DNA of 64,000 bases from Methanopyri archaeon (GTDB taxonomy: Archaea; JAADCQ01; Methanopyri; Methanopyrales; Methanopyraceae), in NCBI GenBank assembly GCA_013154335.1, contig JAADCQ010000016.1, forward strand, positions 1 through 64,000. Reading direction: 5' to 3'. The position numbers and the translations under genes are program-made. Below the pieces are notes generated by a model. The model had not been told where the DNA came from. It saw only the letters and a list, made by a program, of their open reading frames with translations, and ran no database searches. The number at the start of each line of letters is the position of its first letter. The first letter of the stretch is position 1. Below, piece after piece: positions 44,008 through 52,636 of the stretch.

Positions 44008-44803
44008 CTTCAGGGACCGCGAGATCTTCTCGGAGTTGAGGGTCCCGCCCAACCTACACCTCGTCCTGAGGGTGGACGGTAGGGCTTTCACGTCCCTGAC
44101 GGACAGGTTGGGGTTCGAGAAGCCGTACGATCGCAGGTTCGCCGACGCTATGGCCAGCACGGCCGCCAGACTCGTGAAGGACGCCGGGCTCGGGGCCGTG
44201 ATGGCTTACACGTTCTCCGACGAGATAAACCTGCTGATACCGAGGGACAGGGTGCCTTTCGCGGGTAGGGTGGAGAAACTCGTCTCGGTGTCCGCTTCCT
44301 GCGCCTCGGCCTATCTGGTGAAGGAGCTGAGGGAACGGGGGGTCGATACCGGGGAGGAGACGATCTCGTTCGACTCCCGGTGCATACCCCTGAGAACGGA
44401 CGAGGTGCCCGGTTACATGGCGTGGAGACAGGCCGAGGCCTGGAGGAATCACGTCAACTCGTACGGGTACTGGGCTCTCAGGAAGAAGGGGCTCGGTCCA
44501 AGGGAGGCGGCGGAGAGGCTCAAGGGGATGAAAGCGCACGACGTGCACGAGCTCCTGTACTCCGAGTTCGGTATAAACCTCGGGAGAACACCGGTGTGGC
44601 AGCGACGGGGGATGGTCGCGTACAAGGTGGTCGTTCCCGTCCGAGGCGTTCTCAGGAGGAGGGTTACCGTCGACAGACATCCCCCGTTTTTCGACGATCC
44701 CGAGGGTGAGCGGCTGGTCCTGTCCTTGGTCGAGAAAGGATACGTCGACATCGACGGTTGGGAAGGGGTGATGAAACGTGATCAACGTGCTGGTGCTGGG
44801 TGA
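43970..44803 (+). CDS. thg1: tRNA(His) guanylyltransferase (Thg1 family)
   Basis: About 277 residues. LVLRVDGRAFTSLTDRLGFEKPYD and YTFSDEINLLI hold the metal-binding Asp pair of the polymerase palm (in parts: LRVDGRAF, FSDEINLL). HNVNSYGYW-like NHVNSYGYWAL also fits. It adds nucleotides in the 3'-to-5' direction; archaeal forms are template-dependent and can repair tRNA 5' ends. The TTG at 43970 keeps the conserved DREIFSELRVPPN; a TTG at 44036 would lose it. Confidence 0.88.
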   Translation: MKNSRRRSGSERDFRDREIFSELRVPPNLHLVLRVDGRAFTSLTDRLGFEKPYDRRFADAMASTAARLVKDAGLGAVMAYTFSDEINLLIPRDRVPFAGRVEKLVSVSASCASAYLVKELRERGVDTGEETISFDSRCIPLRTDEVPGYMAWRQAEAWRNHVNSYGYWALRKKGLGPREAAERLKGMKAHDVHELLYSEFGINLGRTPVWQRRGMVAYKVVVPVRGVLRRRVTVDRHPPFFDDPEGERLVLSLVEKGYVDIDGWEGVMKRDQRAGAG

Positions 44804-45329
44804 CTCGCACATCCCCGAAAGGGCTCAGAGCGTACCGGCACCGCTGCAGGAGAAGATAGAGGAGTTGACACCCGTCGACGTGGTGATATCACCGGGGGAT
44901 TATACCGCGGATGACGTCGTCGAGTGGATATCCTCGCTGGGTGAAAAGGCCCTGATGGTCGTTGGGAACTGCGACTGGGGGTTACCCCTTCCCCCAAGGG
45001 TGACCGACTATCTCGAGAACCTCAAAGTCGTCGTCGACCACGGAACCGACGTGCACCCCAGAGGAGACCCCGACGGTCTCGCTAGGATAGCGGAGGAGGA
45101 AGGTGCCGACGTGATATTCACCGGGCACACCCACAGGCCCGAGTTCAGGGTCCATCGGGGAGTCCTGATAGTGAACCCGGGCAGCCTCACGGGGGTCAGG
45201 TCCGGAGGGGGGCCGTCACCCGGTCCCTCGTTCATGTACGGCACCATCGACGACAGGGAGGTATGGATGAAGCTTTACATGCTGAGGGACGGGGAGATGA
45301 TCACCGAGACGTACGAGGTGGAGCTCTGA
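44778..45329 (+). CDS. YfcE/MJ0936-like phosphodiesterase
   Basis: 183 residues. LVLGDSHIPERA, ISPGDYTADD, VVGNCDWG, FTGHTHRPEF and NPGSL are the motifs of the MJ0936/YfcE metallophosphodiesterase family; the Asp in VVGNCDWG replaces the usual HD and is normal for this branch. Substrate in vivo is unknown. GTG start at 44778 with GGGGTGATG upstream, overlapping thg1 by 26 bases. Confidence 0.87.
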   Translation: MINVLVLGDSHIPERAQSVPAPLQEKIEELTPVDVVISPGDYTADDVVEWISSLGEKALMVVGNCDWGLPLPPRVTDYLENLKVVVDHGTDVHPRGDPDGLARIAEEEGADVIFTGHTHRPEFRVHRGVLIVNPGSLTGVRSGGGPSPGPSFMYGTIDDREVWMKLYMLRDGEMITETYEVEL

Positions 45330-45331
45330 AA

Positions 45332-45955
45332 TTGCTGTTCCGAGTCGGCGATGACGAGGAGTGCGAGGGGGAGAATCTTCGGGCCGCTCTCTCACGTTAC
45401 GGCCCTTACGTCGAAGCTTCTCGTCCCGTCCACGTCGAAGTCCAGGGTAGGGAACCGCCCGCGTTCCTAGACGTTCTCACGGACGTCATGGGGTGGGAGA
45501 TAGAGGAGGGGGCTGAGGTCGAACTCGAACTATCGTCAGACCCTAGAGATAACCGACCTCACGTCCTTCACATCAGGCCGTCGGAGGACCCGCTGATCGC
45601 GGCGATGAAAGCCCACGGCAAGGTGTTCGGGGAACCGGTGGCCCCGGTCGTCGCGTACGAAGGGATCAAGGCGGTTGCGCACGTGGCCGTTCACGGTAGG
45701 TTCCTGGCCTACACCGTGACCTCGGTCTGGGAGACCTTGGGTCACGTTCTGACGGGCGTGAGCGAAGCGGGGATCGGGACGGCAGACGTTCTGAAGGAGG
45801 TGAGGGAGACCTTCGGAGAACTCACGGTGATGAGGGCGGCTCCCGGTCCGGTGTCTTGGGTTCCGGGGGCGCCAGAAGCGTCTCCCGGAGGATGCGCCGT
45901 GCTCGCGGCCAGGCGGTCAAAGAACGCTTTCGGGGACACGTTGTGGTCCCTCTAG
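45332..45955 (+). CDS. Hypothetical protein
   Basis: 207 residues from a TTG at 45332 with GGTGGAG upstream. I do not recognise it. There is no signal or membrane segment. The first half is acidic and strand-rich; the second half has a hydrophobic core (GIKAVAHVAVHGRFLAYTV) and a Gly/Pro-rich loop (GPVSWVPGAPEASPGG). It starts two bases after the phosphodiesterase stop. The 3' end overlaps the convergent radical SAM gene by 39 bases. Confidence 0.6.
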   Translation: MLFRVGDDEECEGENLRAALSRYGPYVEASRPVHVEVQGREPPAFLDVLTDVMGWEIEEGAEVELELSSDPRDNRPHVLHIRPSEDPLIAAMKAHGKVFGEPVAPVVAYEGIKAVAHVAVHGRFLAYTVTSVWETLGHVLTGVSEAGIGTADVLKEVRETFGELTVMRAAPGPVSWVPGAPEASPGGCAVLAARRSKNAFGDTLWSL

Positions 45956-47062
45956 GGCTTCCTCGACCCTCATCGGCACCTCGGACAGGCGTGATGCCGT
46001 GGTCACCTCGCAGTCGCACACCACGGCCAGCTCCAAGGGCGAGACTCCATCGATGAACGTGCCAGTCTCAACCGATATCTCGGGTAGAACTAGGACGTCC
46101 AACCTCCTGCCCCTCACCTCGTTCAGGACGTCCCTTCCCGTCAGGAGACCCGCGCAGGATATGTTGCCGCCGAAGTACCTGTTCTCGACGACGATAGCCT
46201 CGACACGACCCCTCTCGCACGACGCGTTCACGGCGTCGGCCAACGCCTCGATCACGGGTCCGAAGGCTTCACCCGTCACCAATCCTACCTCGACGTCGTG
46301 TTCCTCGATCACGAGGGCCAACTCGGAGGTTATTTCGTCCAGATTCTCCTCATCCGCGACCTCCATCGGATCACGGAGGCTGTCGCACGGGACGACGCTC
46401 ATGTCCAGCTCCTCGTCGGCCCTACGGACGGTCGCTCGTAGGGTCTCCAGTTCCCTCCCCGTCGGTGGTCTGATGCCGAAGGGGTTGTAATCCGTGACCC
46501 CGACCGGGATGACCACGCACTTCCTGAACCCCATGTCATCGAGGTCCGATAAGGTGTTCATCACGTGACCGTCGTTGTAACCGGGCACCACGACGAGGTT
46601 CGCCACGGGGTCGGCCACGTCCGGAACCCTGGACACGGCCTCCAAGGCCTTCTCGGCCGCTCGGATGTCTTCGTTGGTGAGGGAGGCCCTGACCTTCGGA
46701 TCGGTGGACATCACGTGCACGTCTATCTGATCCACGTACCGGGCCATGGTTTCGACGGTTTTTTCGTCGGAGAACTTGAGAGAGGTGATGACCTTCAGGG
46801 GCAAGGGTTCACGCGTCGAGACTATCTCCCTCGCCCTCCGAAGGACCTCCTCCAACCTCGGATGGTTGACGAGATCGTTGGGATACAGGGACAACGGGTG
46901 GATGGCCTTGAGGGTGTCCTCGGCGTCCGGCGGTAGTTGAGCGGCGTAGCAGTGTTTACACACCGGCCTGCAGGGAGGGGTCGGGTCGTCGGGCGGACCG
47001 TGGGCTTCCACGAGCCATGTTTCCTCCCCATCGTAATCGAGGTGTCTTCCCACCCAGTCCAC
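45917..47062 (-). CDS. Radical SAM protein with DUF512-like C-terminal domain
   Basis: 381 residues. CRPVCKHCYA (about 31-40) is the CX3CX2C site for the [4Fe-4S] cluster and SAM. DQIDVHVMSTDPKVRASL and VVVPGYNDG follow the DUF512-type radical SAM group. The C-terminus has VVENRYFGGNISCAGLLTGRDV, the DUF512 signature (in part NRYFGGNISCAGLLTG). Methanogenesis marker 10, the McrA arginine methylase, has this general build, so that is one candidate. GTG start with GGGTGAGAG upstream. It follows the unknown 47063-48397 gene directly. Confidence 0.75.
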   Translation of the reverse strand: MDWVGRHLDYDGEETWLVEAHGPPDDPTPPCRPVCKHCYAAQLPPDAEDTLKAIHPLSLYPNDLVNHPRLEEVLRRAREIVSTREPLPLKVITSLKFSDEKTVETMARYVDQIDVHVMSTDPKVRASLTNEDIRAAEKALEAVSRVPDVADPVANLVVVPGYNDGHVMNTLSDLDDMGFRKCVVIPVGVTDYNPFGIRPPTGRELETLRATVRRADEELDMSVVPCDSLRDPMEVADEENLDEITSELALVIEEHDVEVGLVTGEAFGPVIEALADAVNASCERGRVEAIVVENRYFGGNISCAGLLTGRDVLNEVRGRRLDVLVLPEISVETGTFIDGVSPLELAVVCDCEVTTASRLSEVPMRVEEALEGPQRVPESVL

Positions 47063-48397
47063 CTATCTCTCACCCGCCGGTTCGAAGTCCACGTGATGGT
47101 TCACGTACGACGATGGGTTCCTGTACGTTCTCTTGATGAGGTCTAGGACCTCCCTACCCTCCACGTCGATGTCGTCCCCGCGCTTCACCGCCTTGCGGAG
47201 CTCCTCGTAGTTCACGTCGAGCGAGGGTATCCTGAACGTTACCGGATCCAGCACGTCGACGATGTCCTGGATGAGCGCCCAGTTGATCACCGGGGAGACC
47301 ACGTCACCACCTAGGCAGTCGAACATGACCGTTGAGAGTCGGCAACTGTATCCCTCTCGGGTTATCCCCTTCGGTGAGTGGTACGTGGCTATCAGGGACA
47401 TAGGTTTGATGAGGTCGTCCGCGGTCACCTCGAGGGCCGCCGTGGGAACCGTGCCGAAACCCAGGGAGGAGGATACCGTCAATTCCATGTCCCGTAGGGA
47501 TTCCCTGCACTTCATCCCGGAGAGTTTGATGCACTCGTTGTCCCCTTCCATCACGTTGGGAAACAGCGGGACGATGACGCGGGATCTGACGTCGTACTCG
47601 TCCGGCACGTAGGTACCCGTGACCTTGAACTCGACCGGGTAATCCTCCACGAGGACCATCTCGGTAACTTCCTCGTTTATCTCCGATACGACGTTCAAGA
47701 TCTCCTCGATCTTGAGGGCTGCCGACGCGACGTCCCTTATCTGGAGCACGCGCACGAGGTCTTTGACGACGCGCGCCTCGTCCGGGCCGTTCGGACCCAG
47801 TAAGGTCGCGTCGGGTACCGCCGGAAGGGCCCCGAACGATACTTTGATGCGAACGTCGTCGTCGATGGTGTCCACCTCGAAGCGTTTGGTCCCAGCGTTC
47901 CCTCCCCTCAGCGAGATCTCGGTCTTCGCGTCCTCGCCCTCGAACCTCCCCTTGATGACCCCATCGTTCACGTCGAACTCGGCCGTGAGATCGCCCAGGG
48001 GGACGGGTTCTCCGTCTAAGACCTTCAGGATGTTGTCGAGGACCCATTCCGTCACCTCGTCCGATTCCGCCAGTATCGAGTTGACCCATTTGACGATCGG
48101 GTTGGTGTCGTCGATAACGTGTTCGGAGAGGAACAGGGTCACGGCCACGGTGACGGCGTCGTCGGGGTCGCTTATCCCCAGTTTCTTCATTATGTCCCGA
48201 ACCACGGATTTGCGCGCGTCCATCTCGTACTCTTTAACGTCCTCACCTTTGAGGGCGCGCTCTATCCTCTCCATGGTGGCCGTGCCTACGCAGCTGAAAC
48301 CGTGTTGAGAGATGACCCTGAGGAGCCCCGTGAGCCCTATCCCTCGGATGGATTCCTCGAACCTATCGACGAGTTCCTCCGGGACGCGGACCTTCAC
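47063..48397 (-). CDS. Hypothetical protein, operon partner of the radical SAM gene
   Basis: 444 residues, GTG start. I do not recognise it. The N-terminus (VRVPEELVDRFEESIRGIG) looks like a ribbon-helix-helix or small helical domain. A middle part of about 150 residues is strand-rich and acidic. The C-terminal third has five cysteines (ECIKLSGMKCRESL, GYSCRL, MFDCLGG). No signal or membrane segment. The stop abuts the start of the radical SAM gene, so it could be its substrate, scaffold or partner. Confidence 0.6.
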   Translation of the reverse strand: MKVRVPEELVDRFEESIRGIGLTGLLRVISQHGFSCVGTATMERIERALKGEDVKEYEMDARKSVVRDIMKKLGISDPDDAVTVAVTLFLSEHVIDDTNPIVKWVNSILAESDEVTEWVLDNILKVLDGEPVPLGDLTAEFDVNDGVIKGRFEGEDAKTEISLRGGNAGTKRFEVDTIDDDVRIKVSFGALPAVPDATLLGPNGPDEARVVKDLVRVLQIRDVASAALKIEEILNVVSEINEEVTEMVLVEDYPVEFKVTGTYVPDEYDVRSRVIVPLFPNVMEGDNECIKLSGMKCRESLRDMELTVSSSLGFGTVPTAALEVTADDLIKPMSLIATYHSPKGITREGYSCRLSTVMFDCLGGDVVSPVINWALIQDIVDVLDPVTFRIPSLDVNYEELRKAVKRGDDIDVEGREVLDLIKRTYRNPSSYVNHHVDFEPAGER

Positions 48398-48429
48398 CCT
48401 CAGGGTTCATCACTCCCGGGGGTCACCGT

Positions 48430-49758
48430 TTGCTTCACCTCCACGTGGTGGTCCGCGCCAGGAAGGACGCCTCGGCGGTTGAGGCGACCCTCCAGCGATA
48501 TTATCCTGACTGGCGTTGGAAGGTCGACACCGTGAAGGGCGAGCGGAGGCCCGATTGGATACTGGGGATGGCGAGGGAGCTGTTCAGGGATTCGGAAGCC
48601 CTGTGGAAGGTTTTACTGTTGGGAAAAAGAAGTTACCCGTTCGGCCGACGTGTCAAGGCCGTGGAGGACTGGACCGTCGTCAACGTGGGGAAGGCGGAGG
48701 TGAGGAACGCTAGGCTCGTCGAGATTTTGGACGCCATCGAGGCGGGAAGGGCCGCCGACAGGCTGAGGGTTGCCTTCAGGGGAGGGGTTTTCGAACTCCG
48801 AGCCGGAGACCCCATGACCGAGGACAAGGACGCGGACGTTCTGATCCGATGGGGCCGATTCGCCGAGAGCTTACGTGATGTGACGGGAACCGGGGTACCG
48901 GCGGGATCCTACGTCTCGGTCAGGGTTCCGGGGTCTCCACCCGAGGAGACACTGTACGACTCTCAAGGGTCTCCGGTGGGGGTCCTAAGGACGCCTGAGC
49001 GCGGAGAGCCTTCCTTCGAGGTGCTCAAGGAGGAACCTGACCCGTTCGACCTGGAGGCGGCCTTGAAGGTTAACTCCGAGGTCCTGGATAAGGTCGCGGA
49101 GAGATCATTGGAGTTCCTCCGTAGTACCGTAAGGGACGTGGACGTCCTGGTAGTCCCCGTGTCCGGCGGTAAGGATAGCGCCGTGTCCCTATCGCTGGCG
49201 GTGAAGGCGGCCGATGAGTTGGACCTCGACGTTCTAGCCGTTCACGTGGACACTGGCTTCGATCTCGGGACCGAGACCGCCTTGGAGGTTTGCGAGGCCC
49301 TTGGCGTCGATATGGAAAAAGTAGATGTTTCCGGAGATATCAAACGGGGGTTATCGACGAAGGGTCTTCCGACCCATGATGACAGGTGGTGTACCGGTGT
49401 CAAGCTGGGGGGCGTTAAGCGGGTTCTGAAGGATGTGGAGGGAGAACCTGTACTGGTGGTCGGGGACAGGGACGCCGAGAGCAGGAGGAGGCGGTTGAGA
49501 CCGCCGGAGCACGAAAACAGGATCCTGAGCGTCCGTGAAGTCAACCCCATAAAGGGATGGAGCGCCGCCGAGGTTTTGATGACGTGCTTTCGAGAGGGTC
49601 TTCCGCTGAGTCCACTCTACGAGCTCGGGTTCTACAGGTTGGGATGCTCCATCTGCCCGTCTCTCACAGCGTGGGAGAGGGCGTTGTTGGAAAGGTACGG
49701 GGATGAGTTAGGGTTCGAGTTCTTCCTCGACGATGAACTCGAAGACCTCGTCGGCTAA
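48430..49758 (+). CDS. PAPS-reductase-like PP-loop ATPase
   Basis: 442 residues. An N-terminal domain of about 210 residues includes a PUA-like part. It precedes VVPVSGGKDSAVSLSLA (PP-loop), LAVHVDTGFDLGTET, WCTGVKLGGVKR and LGCSICPSLTAWE, which holds the paired Cys. This is the archaeal group resembling phosphoadenylyl-sulfate reductase; members probably act in sulfur transfer or RNA thiolation rather than PAPS reduction. TTG start. The end overlaps the convergent LysR-like gene by 51 bases. Confidence 0.83.
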   Translation: MLHLHVVVRARKDASAVEATLQRYYPDWRWKVDTVKGERRPDWILGMARELFRDSEALWKVLLLGKRSYPFGRRVKAVEDWTVVNVGKAEVRNARLVEILDAIEAGRAADRLRVAFRGGVFELRAGDPMTEDKDADVLIRWGRFAESLRDVTGTGVPAGSYVSVRVPGSPPEETLYDSQGSPVGVLRTPERGEPSFEVLKEEPDPFDLEAALKVNSEVLDKVAERSLEFLRSTVRDVDVLVVPVSGGKDSAVSLSLAVKAADELDLDVLAVHVDTGFDLGTETALEVCEALGVDMEKVDVSGDIKRGLSTKGLPTHDDRWCTGVKLGGVKRVLKDVEGEPVLVVGDRDAESRRRRLRPPEHENRILSVREVNPIKGWSAAEVLMTCFREGLPLSPLYELGFYRLGCSICPSLTAWERALLERYGDELGFEFFLDDELEDLVG

Positions 49759-50373
49759 ATCCGGGTTCTTGGGTTCTTTGGCCCTGATCGCGTAGAGTTT
49801 TCTCTTCGGCCTCTCTTTCAGCCTGACCACGACGACGTCCCCTTTCTCCGCGTAGTCCTGGGCGGCTATCTCGGACACTATGCTGACCCCGGCGCCCTGT
49901 GCTACGGCTTTGATGACGGCATCGGTGCTTCCGAGCTCCTGGACCACGTTGAAGTCGTCGAACGACATCCCGTGTTCCCTCAAGAACCTCTCTACCTCCC
50001 GTCTGGTCCCTGAACCGGGTTCCCTGTTGACGTAGTCGATTCCTTTCAGCTCCTCGACGCTGACCTCCTCCTTCTCCGCCAGCTCGTGATCGGGCGGCAC
50101 CACGAGCACGAGTTCTTCCTCACCTATGATCCCTATCCTGAAGCCCTCCTTGATCAGGAACGGTAGCTCGTCCTCCCCGACGCTCAGGAACCGTAGGGTT
50201 CCGACGGCGGCCAGGTCCACCATGTTGGTTTCTACTAGCCTGGTGGCCTCGAGCGAGTCGCACACGAGGACCCTAGGGTACACGTCGGGGTGTTCTCGTC
50301 TGAAATCCGCCATGAGCTTGGGCATTATGTAGGTGCCAGGTATCGTGCCTGTGGCTATCTCCACGGTCTTCAA
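49708..50373 (-). CDS. Stand-alone LysR-type substrate-binding domain
   Basis: 221 residues. It begins directly with VEIATGTIPGTYIMPKLMADF, the first strand and helix of a LysR effector domain. VDLAAVGTLRF, LVVPPDHELAEKEEVSVEEL, EPGSGTRREVERFL and GAGVSIVSEIAAQD continue the type 2 periplasmic-binding fold. The usual N-terminal DNA-binding helix-turn-helix is absent, and the TTG start has an ideal GGGGGTGAA, so it is not a truncation artefact. It has no signal peptide. It may sense an oxyanion or metabolite in the cytoplasm. Confidence 0.82.
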   Translation of the reverse strand: MKTVEIATGTIPGTYIMPKLMADFRREHPDVYPRVLVCDSLEATRLVETNMVDLAAVGTLRFLSVGEDELPFLIKEGFRIGIIGEEELVLVVPPDHELAEKEEVSVEELKGIDYVNREPGSGTRREVERFLREHGMSFDDFNVVQELGSTDAVIKAVAQGAGVSIVSEIAAQDYAEKGDVVVVRLKERPKRKLYAIRAKEPKNPDLADEVFEFIVEEELEP

Positions 50374-50600
50374 AGACGTTCACCCCCTTCGATCCCGCCG
50401 CTTTTCCGTCAAATACGGTTGGGTAACGCGGGTGTTAATGGCTATCGAACTTTCAAAACTACTCGTGTAAAACGGAGGGGCGGGCGCGGGGTGGGCCGGA
50501 TGTCCCCCCGGCCGAAACCCGGGACCTCATCCTCGGCGGGGGCGAGCCCGCCGGATCGGTCCGGTCCTTGCCACCGGGGGGAGATGATCGTAGGACGGCC
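50374..50600. other. GC-rich spacer with two strong hairpins, possible structured RNA
   Basis: No credible coding frame. Bases 50374-50465 are AT-rich and could hold a promoter. From about 50470 the sequence is very GC-rich. GGCCGG-ATGTCCCC-CCGGCC forms one stem. GGCGGG-GGCGA-GCCCGCC forms a second, nested in an outer GGACC/GGTCC pairing. No k-turn, C/D boxes or ACA end is evident, and neither strand is favoured. Confidence 0.35.
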
Positions 50601-52022
50601 CTAGCCGACTCGATGACGACGCTCGGGCAATGGTGATCCCGCCTCCTCCCTGTACTTCCTCGCCCTCTCCTCGTAGTACTCCGCCAGCTCCAACCTGAAC
50701 GACCGTAGGTCCAGGGGTTCGGCCCTGTGCTCCACCATGACCACCGCTCTGTCGGCGGCCGCCGTTAGGTCGTCCAGCACGCCGGTCGCCGCGACTATCG
50801 TGACCCCCCTGGATAGGATCTCGTCCTTCACCTCCACCAACGTTCGTATGCCCTCGAGCTCCTTCGTCAGAACCCCGGGCACCAGCAGGTTGACGGCCGC
50901 CCTGTCCTCGTCGATGAATATCATCTTCTTTCCTTCTTCCACAGCCTTTTGGATCTCGTAAGCCATCTTTATGGACCCACTGGCCAGCCCTATTACGTTA
51001 TCAGGACTACCTTTATATCCTGGAGGTAACCTTTTGAAGAACATCGACACGTCTTCTCCGTTCATCCGCCTTATCCCAGCTTCCGCCCTAGCCGTGCTTC
51101 TTACGGTGATACAATACTCCCTACCATCACCTGGAGCGTGGTCATCTTGACCTGCTTCTATAGCATTAACTAGCGTTGTTTTACCTTGAGCGTTAGCTCC
51201 AGCCACGGCGAATAACTCACCTTCGTATATCGGCATGAATCTCATCTTCTCCTTCGAATGAGGGAGCTTGATCTCCAGGGGCTCGAAACCGTTCCCCTCC
51301 GGGACCTCGAACGGTATGTGTGGTTCCGGCTTGGGACCGGCGATCCGGTGATGTCGCCTCACGTCGGTGTACCGACGGGCGGGTCGGGTCCCCTCCCCCA
51401 CCAGGGCCACCACGCTCCTACCCTCGTGAGTCAGCCGACCGTCCTCCATGCGCTCCCTCAGCTCACGCTGATCGAGGACCACGTCACACGTTTCACGTAT
51501 CGACTCGAACGGGACCGACTTCACCTCTTCGACGACGGCCGTGAGGGTCTCATGGAGTCTATCGGTGAGTGATTCCTCGTCGAGACCGGGTGGGAACAGC
51601 ATCTTCAGCGTCAGAAGGAGTTCTCTCGCCTTCCTGATGACCCTGTTGTCCTTCCCGGGCATCCAAACGGGCGGGGTCCTGAACCCGTGTAGCCTGACCA
51701 CCGTGCAGGGTTCCGTCAGTTGTTTGGTCTTCTTGTAGTCTATCTCCTTCCCCGACAGGGGGTAAAGTTCCTCCCTCTCCCTGGAAGCCTCCTTGAGGTG
51801 TTCTATTATCGGATGGGCTCCGGCGTCCTCGGCACCTTCGGGTACCTTCTTCAGATCGCGCCTATGGATCCTGACGGGAAGGACCACCTTGATGTGATCG
51901 GAGGCCCTTACGACGTACCATCTCCTGCCGAAGGTCGATCTCTTGACCGAGGGGTCCTTTACGACTCCCGCCGGCGGTCTGAAGGCCAGGATCGCGTCCC
52001 GAAACTCGGACGTCGACGTTAT
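50601..52022 (-). CDS. ABC-class ATPase (MRB1590/COG3044-like)
   Basis: About 473 residues. AVAGANAQGKTTLVNAIEAG is the P-loop, followed by GDGREYCITVRS, EDVSMFFKRLPPGY, LASGSIKMAYEI (signature) and KMIFIDEDRAAVN (Walker B). This is the ABC-class ATPase family of unknown role with possible RNA binding. A GTG at 51887 gives 428 residues, but good coding sequence (FGRRWYVVRASDHIKVV) continues upstream with no ATG, GTG or TTG before a stop. An ATA at 52022 with GGGGAT upstream, or a CTG at 51989, would start it. Bases 50930-51240, the ATPase core, are AT-rich. Confidence 0.82.
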   Translation of the reverse strand: MTSTSEFRDAILAFRPPAGVVKDPSVKRSTFGRRWYVVRASDHIKVVLPVRIHRRDLKKVPEGAEDAGAHPIIEHLKEASREREELYPLSGKEIDYKKTKQLTEPCTVVRLHGFRTPPVWMPGKDNRVIRKARELLLTLKMLFPPGLDEESLTDRLHETLTAVVEEVKSVPFESIRETCDVVLDQRELRERMEDGRLTHEGRSVVALVGEGTRPARRYTDVRRHHRIAGPKPEPHIPFEVPEGNGFEPLEIKLPHSKEKMRFMPIYEGELFAVAGANAQGKTTLVNAIEAGQDDHAPGDGREYCITVRSTARAEAGIRRMNGEDVSMFFKRLPPGYKGSPDNVIGLASGSIKMAYEIQKAVEEGKKMIFIDEDRAAVNLLVPGVLTKELEGIRTLVEVKDEILSRGVTIVAATGVLDDLTAAADRAVVMVEHRAEPLDLRSFRLELAEYYEERARKYREEAGSPLPERRHRVG

Positions 52023-52050
52023 GGACTATCCCCTGGCGAGGAACGGATGG

Positions 52051-52603
52051 TCAGAGGAAGAAAAGCGTCTTGTCCTCGAGACCCTTGACGCCCTCTTGGA
52101 ACAGGCGGGCGCTCTTCCGGCCCAACAACTCGGCACGCTGGAGGTGTTCCATGGCCGCGTTGACGTCCCCCTGTTGAGCCGCGACGACACCCGCGTGGAA
52201 CTCCTTGAGGAACTCCTTACCGACGTGAACACCTTCCTCCAGGCGGTTCAACGCCTTCCTTATATCCGGGTCGGCGGTCGCGCCTATCAGGGTGAACGCC
52301 TTCTTGAGGTTCTCGACGCCGTCGGCGGCCGCGTTCACGGCCTTCGAGTAGTGGGAGTACGCCTCCTGGAGTTTCTCCACCAGCGTCGGGGCGGCGCTCA
52401 ACGCGGCGAGGGGGTTGGCGCGGACGGCGTTGTACGTGGCCATGGCCTCCCTTAGGGCCGCATCGCCCTCCTTCTGCTGTTGTTGGGCTGTGAGAACGTC
52501 CTTGGTCGCCAGCTCCAGGTCGTGGATCGCGGTCGGCACCGACGCCAGCCTCATCCATTGGACGCTCGCGGCTAGAACCAGGAGGGCCAGGAGGGAGGCG
52601 GCG
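52051..52603 (-). CDS. Membrane-anchored helical protein
   Basis: The ATG at 52554 gives 167 residues of almost pure helix rich in Ala, Gln and Glu (TAQQQQKEGDAALREAMATY, AAQQGDVNAAMEHLQRAELL), like a TPR or pilin-type bundle. Upstream in frame lies a hydrophobic stretch (YLAASLLALLVLAASVQW) that looks like a signal anchor, but the only starts there are non-canonical (ACG, CTG); the end given is approximate. It sits between an exported protein gene and the ABC-class ATPase, all on the minus strand. I do not recognise the family. Confidence 0.6.
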
Positions 52604-52636
52604 AGGTAGGGAGAGGGGGGCGTGGCGTGACCCCCC

